Shown here: positions 9,797 to 15,904 of the stretch, piece after piece
Numbering within the stretch: position 1 is the stretch's first letter
How the letters are laid out: each line of letters starts with the position of its first letter
Assembly: GCA_041495845.1 (NCBI GenBank)
Contig: JBGQDM010000057.1
Coordinates: 1 to 20,474 of the forward strand
Source of the DNA: JBGQDM01 sp041495845
GTDB lineage: Bacteria; Acidobacteriota; Terriglobia; Terriglobales; Acidobacteriaceae
Length of the DNA: 20,474 nt
Direction: 5' to 3'
Program-made: the position numbers and the translations under genes
Notes under the pieces: generated by a model
Database searches by the model: none
The model's input: only the letters and a program-made list of their open reading frames with translations
Told to the model about the DNA's origin: nothing

Positions 9797-9840
9797 CCTG
9801 CGTCCGGCTGGCTGAGTTTCCACCGGCGGCCCGCGCGGCC
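9746..9840. repeat. 18-bp exact direct repeat, GC-only
   Basis: CCGGCGGCCCGCGCGGCC occurs at 9746-9763, inside the 3' end of the coiled-coil gene, and again at 9823-9840, in the non-coding stretch after it. The spacing is 77 bp. The core GGCCCGCGCGGCC is nearly self-complementary. Confidence 0.7.
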
Positions 9841-9863
9841 ACCGCATGATCAGACTGCCCACC

Positions 9864-9897
9864 CGTCCCCTCTTCGTGGCCCGGTGACAGAGGGACG
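9864..9897. other. Inverted repeat / stem-loop in the gap before the PilZ-TonB gene
   Basis: CGTCCCCTC (9864-9872) pairs with GAGGGACG (9890-9897) with one bulged C, around a 17-nt loop. No T-run follows on either strand, so it is not a clear intrinsic terminator. It could be an RNA leader element or part of a dispersed repeat. Confidence 0.45.
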
Positions 9898-9979
9898 AAC
9901 TCCACCATAGGCTGCCTGCAATCTTTTCCGCGCCATTTCGCAACTTGCGTACGGGGTATCCTGCGGGATATCTGGTAAA

Positions 9980-9985
9980 GGAAGG
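9980..9985 (+). promoter_or_regulatory. Ribosome binding site that fixes the PilZ-TonB start
   Basis: GGAAGG inside a longer AAAGGAAGGG lies 7 nt before GTG at 9993. The frame is also open from a TTG at 9945, but that codon has no such site and would add 16 residues without PilZ character. Confidence 0.6.
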
Positions 9986-9992
9986 GTTTCCC

Positions 9993-10871
9993 GTGGCAGC
10001 CCAAGCACCAGCGACCCCGGCGCGACGAAGGCGGATGCCTCGCTATGGGGCATCCCTGCCCATTGAGATCACGGTGCTGCGATCCGGAATCCCGTTGAAT
10101 TTTCCCGGGCGATTGGTGGATCTGGGCACTGGCGGGATTGGCGCCATCGTTTCCGATGAACTCGCGCCGGGAGAAATCGTGGGGGTCGAGTGGCATCTGG
10201 ATGCGGACGGGCCACCCGTGCGGGCGCGGGCACGGGTGCGGTATCAGAACCGGCTGCGCAGTGGGATCGAATTCACCCTGCTGCCGCCAGACGAACAGAA
10301 CCGGATCGCGGCGTGGGTGGAGCGAACCCCAGGGAGCCGTGTCTCCGGCGTCGAATTGAGGAAAGACGGGACGCCCGCTCCCGGTCCTCCGCCCGTAGTG
10401 GAGATTCCGCAGTTGGAGGAACCGGTAGCGGAGTCCGGAAAAGCGGGCTTGCTGCTGCGGTGGAGTGTGCCCGTCGTTCTGCTGGCCGCGCTCGCGACCG
10501 GGTTGGGATGGTATGTGGGCGTGCGAAAAGCGCACGAGGGAGGCGGCGTTCCCACGCCGGTGGTGGCCGCGCCGGCTGCACCACGGGCCATTGTGCCGGC
10601 GGACATCATGCAGTCCATGCTGGTGCAGCGGGTGATGCCGGATTATCCAGAAGAAGCACGGCAAGCGGGGGTGGAAGGGCGAGTGCTGTTGCATTTGACG
10701 GTGGGCCGCGACGGCCGGGTGGCGGAGGCGAAGATTGTGGACGGGCCCGCTCCGCTGCAGGACTCGGCGCTGCGGGCGGTGCGACAGTGGCGCTTTGAAC
10801 CCTTTCAGAACAACGGCGTGCCGGCGGAAGTGGAAACGAACATGGAAGTGGAGTTCCGGCTGCGACCCTGA
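9993..10871 (+). CDS. PilZ domain - transmembrane helix - TonB C-terminal domain fusion protein
   Basis: The 292-residue product has three parts. Residues 11-112 look like PilZ, the cyclic-di-GMP binding fold: RRRRMPRY at 11-18 supplies the arginine motif, and DLGTGG at 43-48 stands where D/NxSxxG is usual, with Ser replaced by Gly. Residues 155-175 form one membrane helix. After an Ala/Pro linker, residues 208-292 match TonB_C: PDYPEEARQAGVEGRVLLHL, then DSALRAVRQWRFEPFQNNGVPAEV. With the N-terminus inside, PilZ faces the cytoplasm and TonB_C the periplasm, as both domains require. TonB_C normally contacts outer-membrane receptors to pass on energy from ExbB/ExbD; neither those genes nor a receptor are nearby. 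The Ser-to-Gly change leaves nucleotide binding uncertain. Confidence 0.88.
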   Translation: MAAQAPATPARRRRMPRYGASLPIEITVLRSGIPLNFPGRLVDLGTGGIGAIVSDELAPGEIVGVEWHLDADGPPVRARARVRYQNRLRSGIEFTLLPPDEQNRIAAWVERTPGSRVSGVELRKDGTPAPGPPPVVEIPQLEEPVAESGKAGLLLRWSVPVVLLAALATGLGWYVGVRKAHEGGGVPTPVVAAPAAPRAIVPADIMQSMLVQRVMPDYPEEARQAGVEGRVLLHLTVGRDGRVAEAKIVDGPAPLQDSALRAVRQWRFEPFQNNGVPAEVETNMEVEFRLRP

Positions 10872-10877
10872 GTTGTT

Positions 10878-11294
10878 TCAGGAACGCGTCGCCCTGCGGC
10901 TCTGACGCAGGGCGTGAAGCACCAGCATGGTGCTGATGGAAAAACTGCTCACCGCCACCAGGGCGAGCACCTGGCCGAGCATCGAGGGCTGGCCCTTCCA
11001 ATCCTCAAAGAGAGCCCCCAGTGCGGTGAGAATCCCCAGCACATTCAACCACAGCGGGAGCGGCGGCGCAGTTGCCTCCCGGCGCCGCAGGCGGAGTTGC
11101 AGAATGGCTGCCAGCAGACCGACTGCGGCCAGCACGACCAAGGCGATGGGACTGCGGAAAGCGCCGCGGTTGGTGTAGAGGACCACCAGCGCGAGAATTC
11201 CGCAGAGCAAACCCGATCCGAGAACGTTCCAGCGACGAGGCGCAGTCATCATCAGGCGCGAGGCAGCCGCGCACAGCATGCGGTCGCCAAGCAT
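10878..11294 (-). CDS. Small four-helix membrane protein, unknown function
   Basis: The 138-residue product has four predicted membrane helices at about 24-41, 48-66, 80-97 and 105-126, with a basic loop (RLRRRE) after the second and a basic C-terminus. I do not recognise the family. The frame is open further upstream to 11483, but that part is low-hydrophobicity sequence overlapping the regulator gene. ATG at 11294 is preferred, ATG at 11279 or about 11250 being alternatives, and none has a convincing ribosome site. It lies 88 bp downstream of the LuxR-type regulator on the same strand and could be co-transcribed. It converges on the PilZ-TonB gene with only 6 bp between the stops. Confidence 0.65.
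   Translation of the reverse strand: MLGDRMLCAAASRLMMTAPRRWNVLGSGLLCGILALVVLYTNRGAFRSPIALVVLAAVGLLAAILQLRLRRREATAPPLPLWLNVLGILTALGALFEDWKGQPSMLGQVLALVAVSSFSISTMLVLHALRQSRRATRS
10890..10914. other. Perfect 9-bp stem-loop at the convergent gene ends
   Basis: CGCCCTGCG (10890-10898) and CGCAGGGCG (10906-10914) are exact reverse complements around a 7-nt loop. It lies within the last codons of the membrane protein gene and 19 bp after the PilZ-TonB stop. It could act as a stop signal for transcripts from either side, but there is no U-tract on either strand. Confidence 0.4.
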
Positions 11295-11382
11295 TATGGC
11301 AGGCGGAGACAGATTTGTCCCGCGGATGCCGGCCCGGCGCCAGCCCGGCCTGCCCGGCATTTCGAGAACAAGGGATGCAGAC

Positions 11383-12093
11383 TTAATTGTCGGTGCTGGT
11401 GGCCCACTCCACCGGCCGGGCTTCCCGATGGTGCACCGCGTAGAGCACAAGTTCGACGCGGTTGGAAACTCCCAGTTTGTCAAAGATGCGAAACAGGTAT
11501 TTCTTGATGGTGTGTTCGCTCAGGCCGAGTTCGACGGAGACGTCGCGATTGCTGAGGCCTTCGGAAACCAGCGCGACCACCTGGCCCTCGCGCGGCGTCA
11601 GCAGTTGCTGGCCGGCATCGGTGACGACGCGGAGGGACGGGACCTGGCAGACCAGTTCGAGCAGATATTCGAGTTGCTGGTGGCTGATCCAGACCTGCCC
11701 CTGCACCGTGCAGTGGATGCATTTGCAGAGCGAGCGGAAGGGACATTCCGTCAGGCAGAACATTCCGCGCACGCCGGAGCGAAAGGCGTTGACGACAAAT
11801 TCCCTGGCGGCCGCCTCGACCAGCATGATCAAGGGTACTTGCGGGTAGGCGAGCCGGATACGCCGGACCGCAACCAGGCAAGCTTCATGATCGTGGCTTG
11901 GATCCAGGAGGACAGCATCCACCGGTGACGCCACTAGTTCCTGCAGAATGGACTCGGGATTGCCCGCGCAGGCGGCTACACGAAACTCGGGACGGCGCCG
12001 CAAGGCGCTCGTGAGAAGCTGCGATTGCAAGTGGCTGTCGCCGGCCAGCAACACCCGAATCCTACGGAAAACCACATCAGACGAAGCGTGCAC
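11383..12093 (-). CDS. LuxR/NarL-family response-regulator-like transcription factor
   Basis: The 236-residue product has a receiver-like domain (about 12-130) and a LuxR-type helix-turn-helix (about 164-222: LTPREGQVVALVSEGLSNRD, then LSEHTIKKYLFRIFDKLGVS). D64 stands at the phospho-acceptor site, but the acidic pair is reduced to D19, and the usual Thr and Lys are replaced (LIMLVEAA; GVRGMFCLTE), so phosphorylation is doubtful. Five cysteines lie within 16 residues: C113, C117, C123, C125 and C128. The start is GTG at 12093 with AGAAGGA a few bases before it; an overlapping ATG is out of frame. It is divergent from the EPS operon and is the likely regulator of that operon. It has no partner kinase gene in the window. 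Confidence 0.92.
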   Translation of the reverse strand: MHASSDVVFRRIRVLLAGDSHLQSQLLTSALRRRPEFRVAACAGNPESILQELVASPVDAVLLDPSHDHEACLVAVRRIRLAYPQVPLIMLVEAAAREFVVNAFRSGVRGMFCLTECPFRSLCKCIHCTVQGQVWISHQQLEYLLELVCQVPSLRVVTDAGQQLLTPREGQVVALVSEGLSNRDVSVELGLSEHTIKKYLFRIFDKLGVSNRVELVLYAVHHREARPVEWATSTDN

Positions 12094-12163
12094 ATTTCCT
12101 TCTTCCTACCTCGCAACACTGGTTAGATCCCAATGCTCATTAGCCCAGTAACGCGGCCAAATG

Positions 12164-12193
12164 TTTTTAGCATCGCAGGCAAAATTCTGTCAC
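12164..12193 (-). promoter_or_regulatory. Candidate promoter for the LuxR-type regulator
   Basis: On the minus strand GTGACA (plus 12188-12193, 5 of 6 to TTGACA) is followed after 18 nt by TAAAAA (plus 12164-12169, 4 of 6 to TATAAT). This predicts a leader of roughly 64 nt before the GTG start at 12093. Confidence 0.4.
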
Positions 12194-12204
12194 TAAAAAA
12201 ATGA

Positions 12205-12219
12205 GATTGTTCCACAATC
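12205..12219. promoter_or_regulatory. Inverted repeat GATTGT-TCC-ACAATC (possible operator)
   Basis: Perfect 6-bp arms around 3 bp, located 12 bp upstream (relative to the regulator) of its candidate -35 box. The size fits a dimeric repressor or activator site. No T-run follows, so a terminator is unlikely. Confidence 0.45.
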
Positions 12220-12286
12220 AGAACACGACATGGGAATTGGGCTGTCCGCAGCCGTTTCGCGCGATCCATAAAGGCCGCCTCTCTTA

Positions 12287-12300
12287 TCTACGAAAGTAGA
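12287..12300. promoter_or_regulatory. Dyad copy 1: TCTAC-GAAA-GTAGA
   Basis: A perfect 5-bp inverted repeat around GAAA, one of two near-identical copies in this intergenic region. As DNA it resembles the short dyads bound by LuxR/NarL-type dimers. As RNA it would be a GNRA-tetraloop hairpin. Confidence 0.55.
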
Positions 12301-12438
12301 CCTTCCTTTAGTAAGTGGGGCAGGAGCGAGCGGGATGCGCGGAAAGCGGGAGTGTGTAGGCCATGATTGGCCCGCCGTACATGGGCTTGCGGGGCGGGTG
12401 ACCGCCACCGGACAACAAGAAGCAGATGTGGGAAACGG

Positions 12439-12452
12439 TCTACGCAAGTAGA
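12439..12452. promoter_or_regulatory. Dyad copy 2: TCTAC-GCAA-GTAGA
   Basis: Identical arms to the copy 152 bp upstream, with GCAA instead of GAAA in the centre. Only one of 14 bases differs, while the flanks are unrelated, which points to conservation of the site itself rather than recent duplication of a larger segment. Confidence 0.55.
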
Positions 12453-12842
12453 GTGCTCGTTCCATGTCTTGTTGAGGGCGGGCGCTGCCGATACCTTCGT
12501 GCCTGTCGGGGTTAGCTCCCTCGTGGGCACCGGTGAAAGCAACCGGGTTCCACAGTTGGGACTGGCCGTCGCCGGGAAGAGATCGCTTCTGTCCGGCGGG
12601 AAGGCAAGGTGGAGGACGGGTACTTTTTCCGGACAGCGGGGAGACAAGAACCGGCTCGGGGCCGGAGTCGCCGGAAAGAGGAATCCAGAGCACTCGCGCA
12701 AAGCTTCGTCATTTGAAGTTTGACCAGCGCCGCCCGAAGTCCTCCACCTTGGCTTTCCTAAACGCAGCGCCGACGCTTGGCAGCGGGCTGCGAGTCTAGT
12801 TTCGGGCGTGCTTCTTCCGGCACGGCGTACTGGTGGAACCCC

Positions 12843-14378
12843 ATGAAAAGAGATGCTGGTTGGAGCCGTAGCGGGGCCCCTCTGACTCTACGGGACCTGC
12901 TGGTAGTGCTCTTCCGCCAAGGGCGGTTGCTGGTGGCGCTCTTCGGCATCGTTTTCTTGCTGGTGCTGGCGGCGACCTTCAGCCAGCCGCGCTATCAAGG
13001 TGACATGAAGTTTCTGGTGCAGCGCGCGCGCCTGGATCCGGTAGTCACTCCTGCCAATAACAGCCAACCGCTGGTCTTCCGGATGGAAGTGACGGAAGAA
13101 GAACTCAACTCCGAAGTGGAATTGCTGCAGAACGCCGACCTCCTGCAGCGAGTGGCGGCCGAGACGGGGTTGGTGGCGAAGTCTTCCTGGTGGCCGGGAA
13201 GCACCGCGGAACGACGGCTGGACGAAGCGGCGGTGCAACTGCGGAAGCGGCTGACGATTGAGCCGGTGCGGCATACCAACCTGATTCGGGTCGGTTACCG
13301 GTCGCGCGACCGGCGGGAAGCTGGGGTGGTGCTGGCGACGCTGGCGCAACTGTATCTGGAAAAAAATCGTCAGGTGCACCGAGCGTCGGGGGAGTCGGCG
13401 TTTTTCGCGCAACAGGCCAACCAGTATGGAGCGACGCTGGAGAGCGCCGAGCGCGATCTGCTCGATTTTGTCAGGCAGACCGGCGATGTTTCAGCAGCCA
13501 TGCAGCGCGATCTGGCCGTGCAAAAACTGGCGGATCTGGGACTGGCGCGACAACAGAACCTGGTGGCGGTGGTGGAGACGGAGCAACGGATCCGCACCCT
13601 GCGGGAAAAAATTGCCGGCACCCCGGAACGCGTAACCACAGCGGTGCGCGAAGGAGACAATCCGTTCTTGGAGCAGCAATTGAAGACCACATTGCTGAAC
13701 CTGGAACTGCGGAAGACAGAGTTGTTGACCAAATATCAGCCTTCCTACCGGCTGGTGCAGGAAGCGGATGAAGAGATCGATCAGGCGCGCAGCATGCTGG
13801 CGGCGGCAGAGCGACGGCCGGTGCGCGAGCACACTACGGACCGGGATCCGCGCCACACCTGGGCCGAGCAGGAACTGGTGAAGGCAGAGGTTGAGCTCAG
13901 CGCGCTGCGGGCGCGGGCAGGCTCGACGAAGGCGTTGGTGGAGCGCTATCAGCGGTTGGCGGAACAACTCGGCGAGTCCGCGGTGCGGCAGGAAGACCTG
14001 CAACGCACGGCGCGGCTGGCGGAAGAGAATTTTGTTGTCTACCGGCGGCGACAGGCGGAAGCGCAGGTTGGCGACGCGCTCGATCAGCGCGGCATTCTCA
14101 ACGTGGCGCTGGCCCAGACGCCCGTGGTGCCCACGTTGCCGATTCACGAAAGTTGGGTATTGGTGCTGGCCGCAGCACTGGCGGGCAGCGTGGTCAGCCT
14201 GGGATCGGTGCTGATTGCAGACACAATGGATCCGGCGTTTCGGACGCCGCTGGAAGCTGCCGAGTTGCTGGCGGTGCCGGTGCTGGCGTCTTTTCCTCGC
14301 AGTTCGATGGTCATCGAACTGCCTCAGTTCACCAACGATCACGAGTCCTACTTTGTAGAGAAAGATCAGGGAAACTGA
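12843..14378 (+). CDS. Wzz/GumC-type polysaccharide copolymerase (chain-length protein)
   Basis: The 511-residue inner-membrane protein has a short basic N-terminus, TM1 at about 28-48, a long periplasmic part rich in coiled-coil (about 190-430), a proline segment TPVVPTLP just before TM2, and TM2 at about 456-478. This is the PCP-2/GumC layout; such proteins control polymer length and couple to outer-membrane export. The C-terminus stops soon after TM2, so there is no fused BY-kinase domain; the next gene supplies a kinase-like partner. ATG at 12843 is chosen because the hydrophobic segment follows at normal distance and GGTGGA precedes it. The frame is open to 12777, but the extra 22 residues lack family character. 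It is the first gene of the EPS operon and ends 1 bp before the next start. Confidence 0.9.
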   Translation: MKRDAGWSRSGAPLTLRDLLVVLFRQGRLLVALFGIVFLLVLAATFSQPRYQGDMKFLVQRARLDPVVTPANNSQPLVFRMEVTEEELNSEVELLQNADLLQRVAAETGLVAKSSWWPGSTAERRLDEAAVQLRKRLTIEPVRHTNLIRVGYRSRDRREAGVVLATLAQLYLEKNRQVHRASGESAFFAQQANQYGATLESAERDLLDFVRQTGDVSAAMQRDLAVQKLADLGLARQQNLVAVVETEQRIRTLREKIAGTPERVTTAVREGDNPFLEQQLKTTLLNLELRKTELLTKYQPSYRLVQEADEEIDQARSMLAAAERRPVREHTTDRDPRHTWAEQELVKAEVELSALRARAGSTKALVERYQRLAEQLGESAVRQEDLQRTARLAEENFVVYRRRQAEAQVGDALDQRGILNVALAQTPVVPTLPIHESWVLVLAAALAGSVVSLGSVLIADTMDPAFRTPLEAAELLAVPVLASFPRSSMVIELPQFTNDHESYFVEKDQGN

Positions 14379-14379
14379 G

Positions 14380-15090
14380 ATGAGCACGCGTGCTGGAATT
14401 CTTCGTACAGATTTTTCGACCGGGCCCCTCCCCCAAAACGCTACCCGCCCCATGCCGGCGGATACAGCCACGCTGGGCATCGGCGAAACGCAGGAGCTCA
14501 GGTTTACCCATCTCCAGTTGCAGCGGCTGGTACAGCAGGTTTTCTGGCCGTTGCGCGCGTCCGCGCCGAGGCGGGTGGCGTTCAGCAGTGTCTCCGCTTG
14601 TCCCGGAAGTTGGGAAATGTGCCGCCGCATCAGTGGAGCGCTGGCGGAACGCAGCGGCGCAACGGTCTACCTGGCAGATGCCAGCCCGGACGAAAATTCC
14701 GCGATCGCTCAGCACGCCCCGGGGCAGAAACGCCCTCCCCAGAACGAGACGGGAAACTCCGCCCGGCCGCGAGTGCATGTGTTTCCCCTGCTCCGGGAAG
14801 CAGGAGTTGCGGAATGGACGCCGGAGGCGCTCCGCAAGAGCCTCGACGGGCTGGGTTTGCAGCGGGAGCTTACCGTGATTCACGCTCCTCCGATGGACCG
14901 GGGACACGATGCGGTTTGGTTGGGCCAGGTCACGGACGGTCTGGTGCTCCTGCTGGAGGCGCATTTCACGCGGCGAAGCGTGGCCTTGGAAACGTGCCGG
15001 ACGCTGCGGCGGGCGGGAGTAAAACTGCTGGGAACAGTCTTGATGGAACGGCGATTTCCGATTCCGCCAGGCTTGTACGGTCGGCTGTAA
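14380..15090 (+). CDS. BY-kinase/CpsD-like protein lacking Walker A
   Basis: The 236-residue cytoplasmic protein has the outline of CpsD/Wzc kinase domains: a linker containing the EL-R-THLQLQRL helix, a strand-loop RRVAFSSVSACPGSWE at 64-79 where SxxPGEGKS/T should be, LADASPDEN at 98-106 where the Walker A' DxDxR belongs, HAPPMDRGHDAVWLGQVTDG at 168-187 (matching the DxPP...D.L.....DG stretch), and the typical GVKLLGTVLM end. The lysine and Ser/Thr of the P-loop are missing, Asp of DxPP is His, and no tyrosine cluster follows. It is therefore probably catalytically dead and acts as a structural partner of the copolymerase upstream. ATG at 14380 has AGGG 9 nt before it. Confidence 0.78.
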   Translation: MSTRAGILRTDFSTGPLPQNATRPMPADTATLGIGETQELRFTHLQLQRLVQQVFWPLRASAPRRVAFSSVSACPGSWEMCRRISGALAERSGATVYLADASPDENSAIAQHAPGQKRPPQNETGNSARPRVHVFPLLREAGVAEWTPEALRKSLDGLGLQRELTVIHAPPMDRGHDAVWLGQVTDGLVLLLEAHFTRRSVALETCRTLRRAGVKLLGTVLMERRFPIPPGLYGRL

Positions 15091-15194
15091 CTGCCGAGGG
15101 ACAACTCCGCCAGGGATGGTACTGAACGTACCGGGCTTCCTCATTTCCTAACCATGGCCCCAGCCCCCACTGGGCGCACTACGGGGACACAATC

Positions 15195-15893
15195 ATGAGC
15201 ACGCAAGTCGTGCGCCCAGCGGAATCCCGGTTATTACGGGCCAGGGCGGCAGCCCAGCCTACTTTCCGGACGGGCGAAATCTCGAAAAAACTTAGAGCCG
15301 CCTTGCGGCACAAGCGGGCGGTGGATGCCAGTCTGGCGACCGCTGCTCTCGCCGTTTTGGTGCCGGTGATGACGCTGATTGCGCTCGGCGTCTGGCTGGA
15401 CTCTCCCGGGCCAGCGCTTTACTGCGGCTGGCGCGCGGGGAAAAATGGCAGTCCTTTCCGCTGTTACAAGTTCCGCACCATGGTGCAAGGCGCAAACGAG
15501 CAGAAGGAGGAGTTACTTTCGCAGAACCAACGGAAGGGACCCTGCTTCAAGCTGGTGGGCGATCCGCGAATCACGCGCTTCGGGCAGTGGCTGCGCCGCT
15601 ACAGTCTGGATGAATTACCGCAACTCTGGAACGTGGTGCGCGGGGAGATGAGCCTGGTGGGCCCGCGTCCGCACCCTCTGGATGACGTGGCCCGTTACGA
15701 GCCCGCCGACTTGGGACGGCTCGCGGTCACTCCCGGGATCACCGGACTCTGGCAGGTGGAGGCGCGGCAAGACCCGTCGTTCGCGAAGAACATGGCGCTC
15801 GACCTCGCCTACATCGAACATTGGACTCTGGGCATGGAACTCACCATCGTGCGGCGAACGCTGCGCGCAGTGGTGTCGGGGACGGGAGCTTGA
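15195..15893 (+). CDS. Undecaprenyl-phosphate phosphoglycosyl transferase (small monotopic type)
   Basis: The 232-residue protein starts EPS repeat-unit synthesis by moving a sugar-1-phosphate from a nucleotide sugar onto undecaprenyl phosphate at the inner face of the membrane. A single re-entrant helix lies at about 43-68, after KRAVDASLA. The catalytic Asp-Glu pair is D139-E140 in YSLDELPQLWNVVRGEMSLV, followed by GPRPH at 156-160, PGITGLWQV at 180-188 and a C-terminal amphipathic helix. It lacks the four extra N-terminal helices of WbaP-type enzymes, so it is the PglC-like size class with a 40-residue N-terminal extension. ATG at 15195 has GGGGA 8 nt before it. A 104-bp gap separates it from the preceding gene; that gap contains a small stem GGTAC/GTACC at 15118-15132 without a T-run. 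Confidence 0.95.
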   Translation: MSTQVVRPAESRLLRARAAAQPTFRTGEISKKLRAALRHKRAVDASLATAALAVLVPVMTLIALGVWLDSPGPALYCGWRAGKNGSPFRCYKFRTMVQGANEQKEELLSQNQRKGPCFKLVGDPRITRFGQWLRRYSLDELPQLWNVVRGEMSLVGPRPHPLDDVARYEPADLGRLAVTPGITGLWQVEARQDPSFAKNMALDLAYIEHWTLGMELTIVRRTLRAVVSGTGA

Positions 15894-15904
15894 GGACCAC
15901 GTCC

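Larger units (their letters stand above)
12094..12842. other. 749-bp non-coding region between regulator and EPS operon
   Basis: I see no convincing gene here. The regulator-proximal 130 bp is AT-richer and carries promoter and operator candidates. The remainder is GC-rich and purine-rich, with several strong stems: CCCGCC/GGCGGG (12371-12398), CCGGT/ACCGG (12530-12546), CTGTCCGG/CCGGACAG (12589-12636) and CCGGC/GCCGG (12651-12665). The phrase GTCGCCGGNAAGAG occurs twice, at 12569 and about 12667. No plus-strand promoter of good quality was found, so the transcription start of the EPS operon and its leader length are unknown. Known riboswitch cores (c-di-GMP-I, cobalamin, SAM) were looked for by eye and not found. 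Confidence 0.7.

Noticed and set aside
10869..10914. Intrinsic bidirectional terminator at the convergent ends
   Set aside because: The stem is perfect, but neither strand has a U-tract after it, so it is listed only as a stem-loop.
10914..11507. 197-codon plus-strand frame
   Set aside because: Gln/His/Arg-rich shadow of the minus-strand membrane protein and regulator genes.
12281..12300. SAM-I riboswitch start (CTCTTATC)
   Set aside because: The eight-base match is followed directly by the TCTAC dyad. The GAGGGA and later SAM-I core elements are absent, and the downstream genes are not methionine-related.
12499..12570. Cobalamin-riboswitch-like stretch (GGTGAAAGCAACCGG, CACAGTTGGGAC)
   Set aside because: Only superficial similarity: the B12 box and the CCCGCAACTGT-type core are missing in the right order.
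12367..12723. 118-codon plus-strand frame in the long intergenic region
   Set aside because: Low-complexity Arg/Gly/Ser-rich product, no ribosome site, and the stretch is dominated by stems. Better explained as non-coding.
13491..14630. Minus-strand open frame of 379 codons
   Set aside because: Opposite the copolymerase and BY-kinase-like genes; no recognisable domain and a skewed composition.
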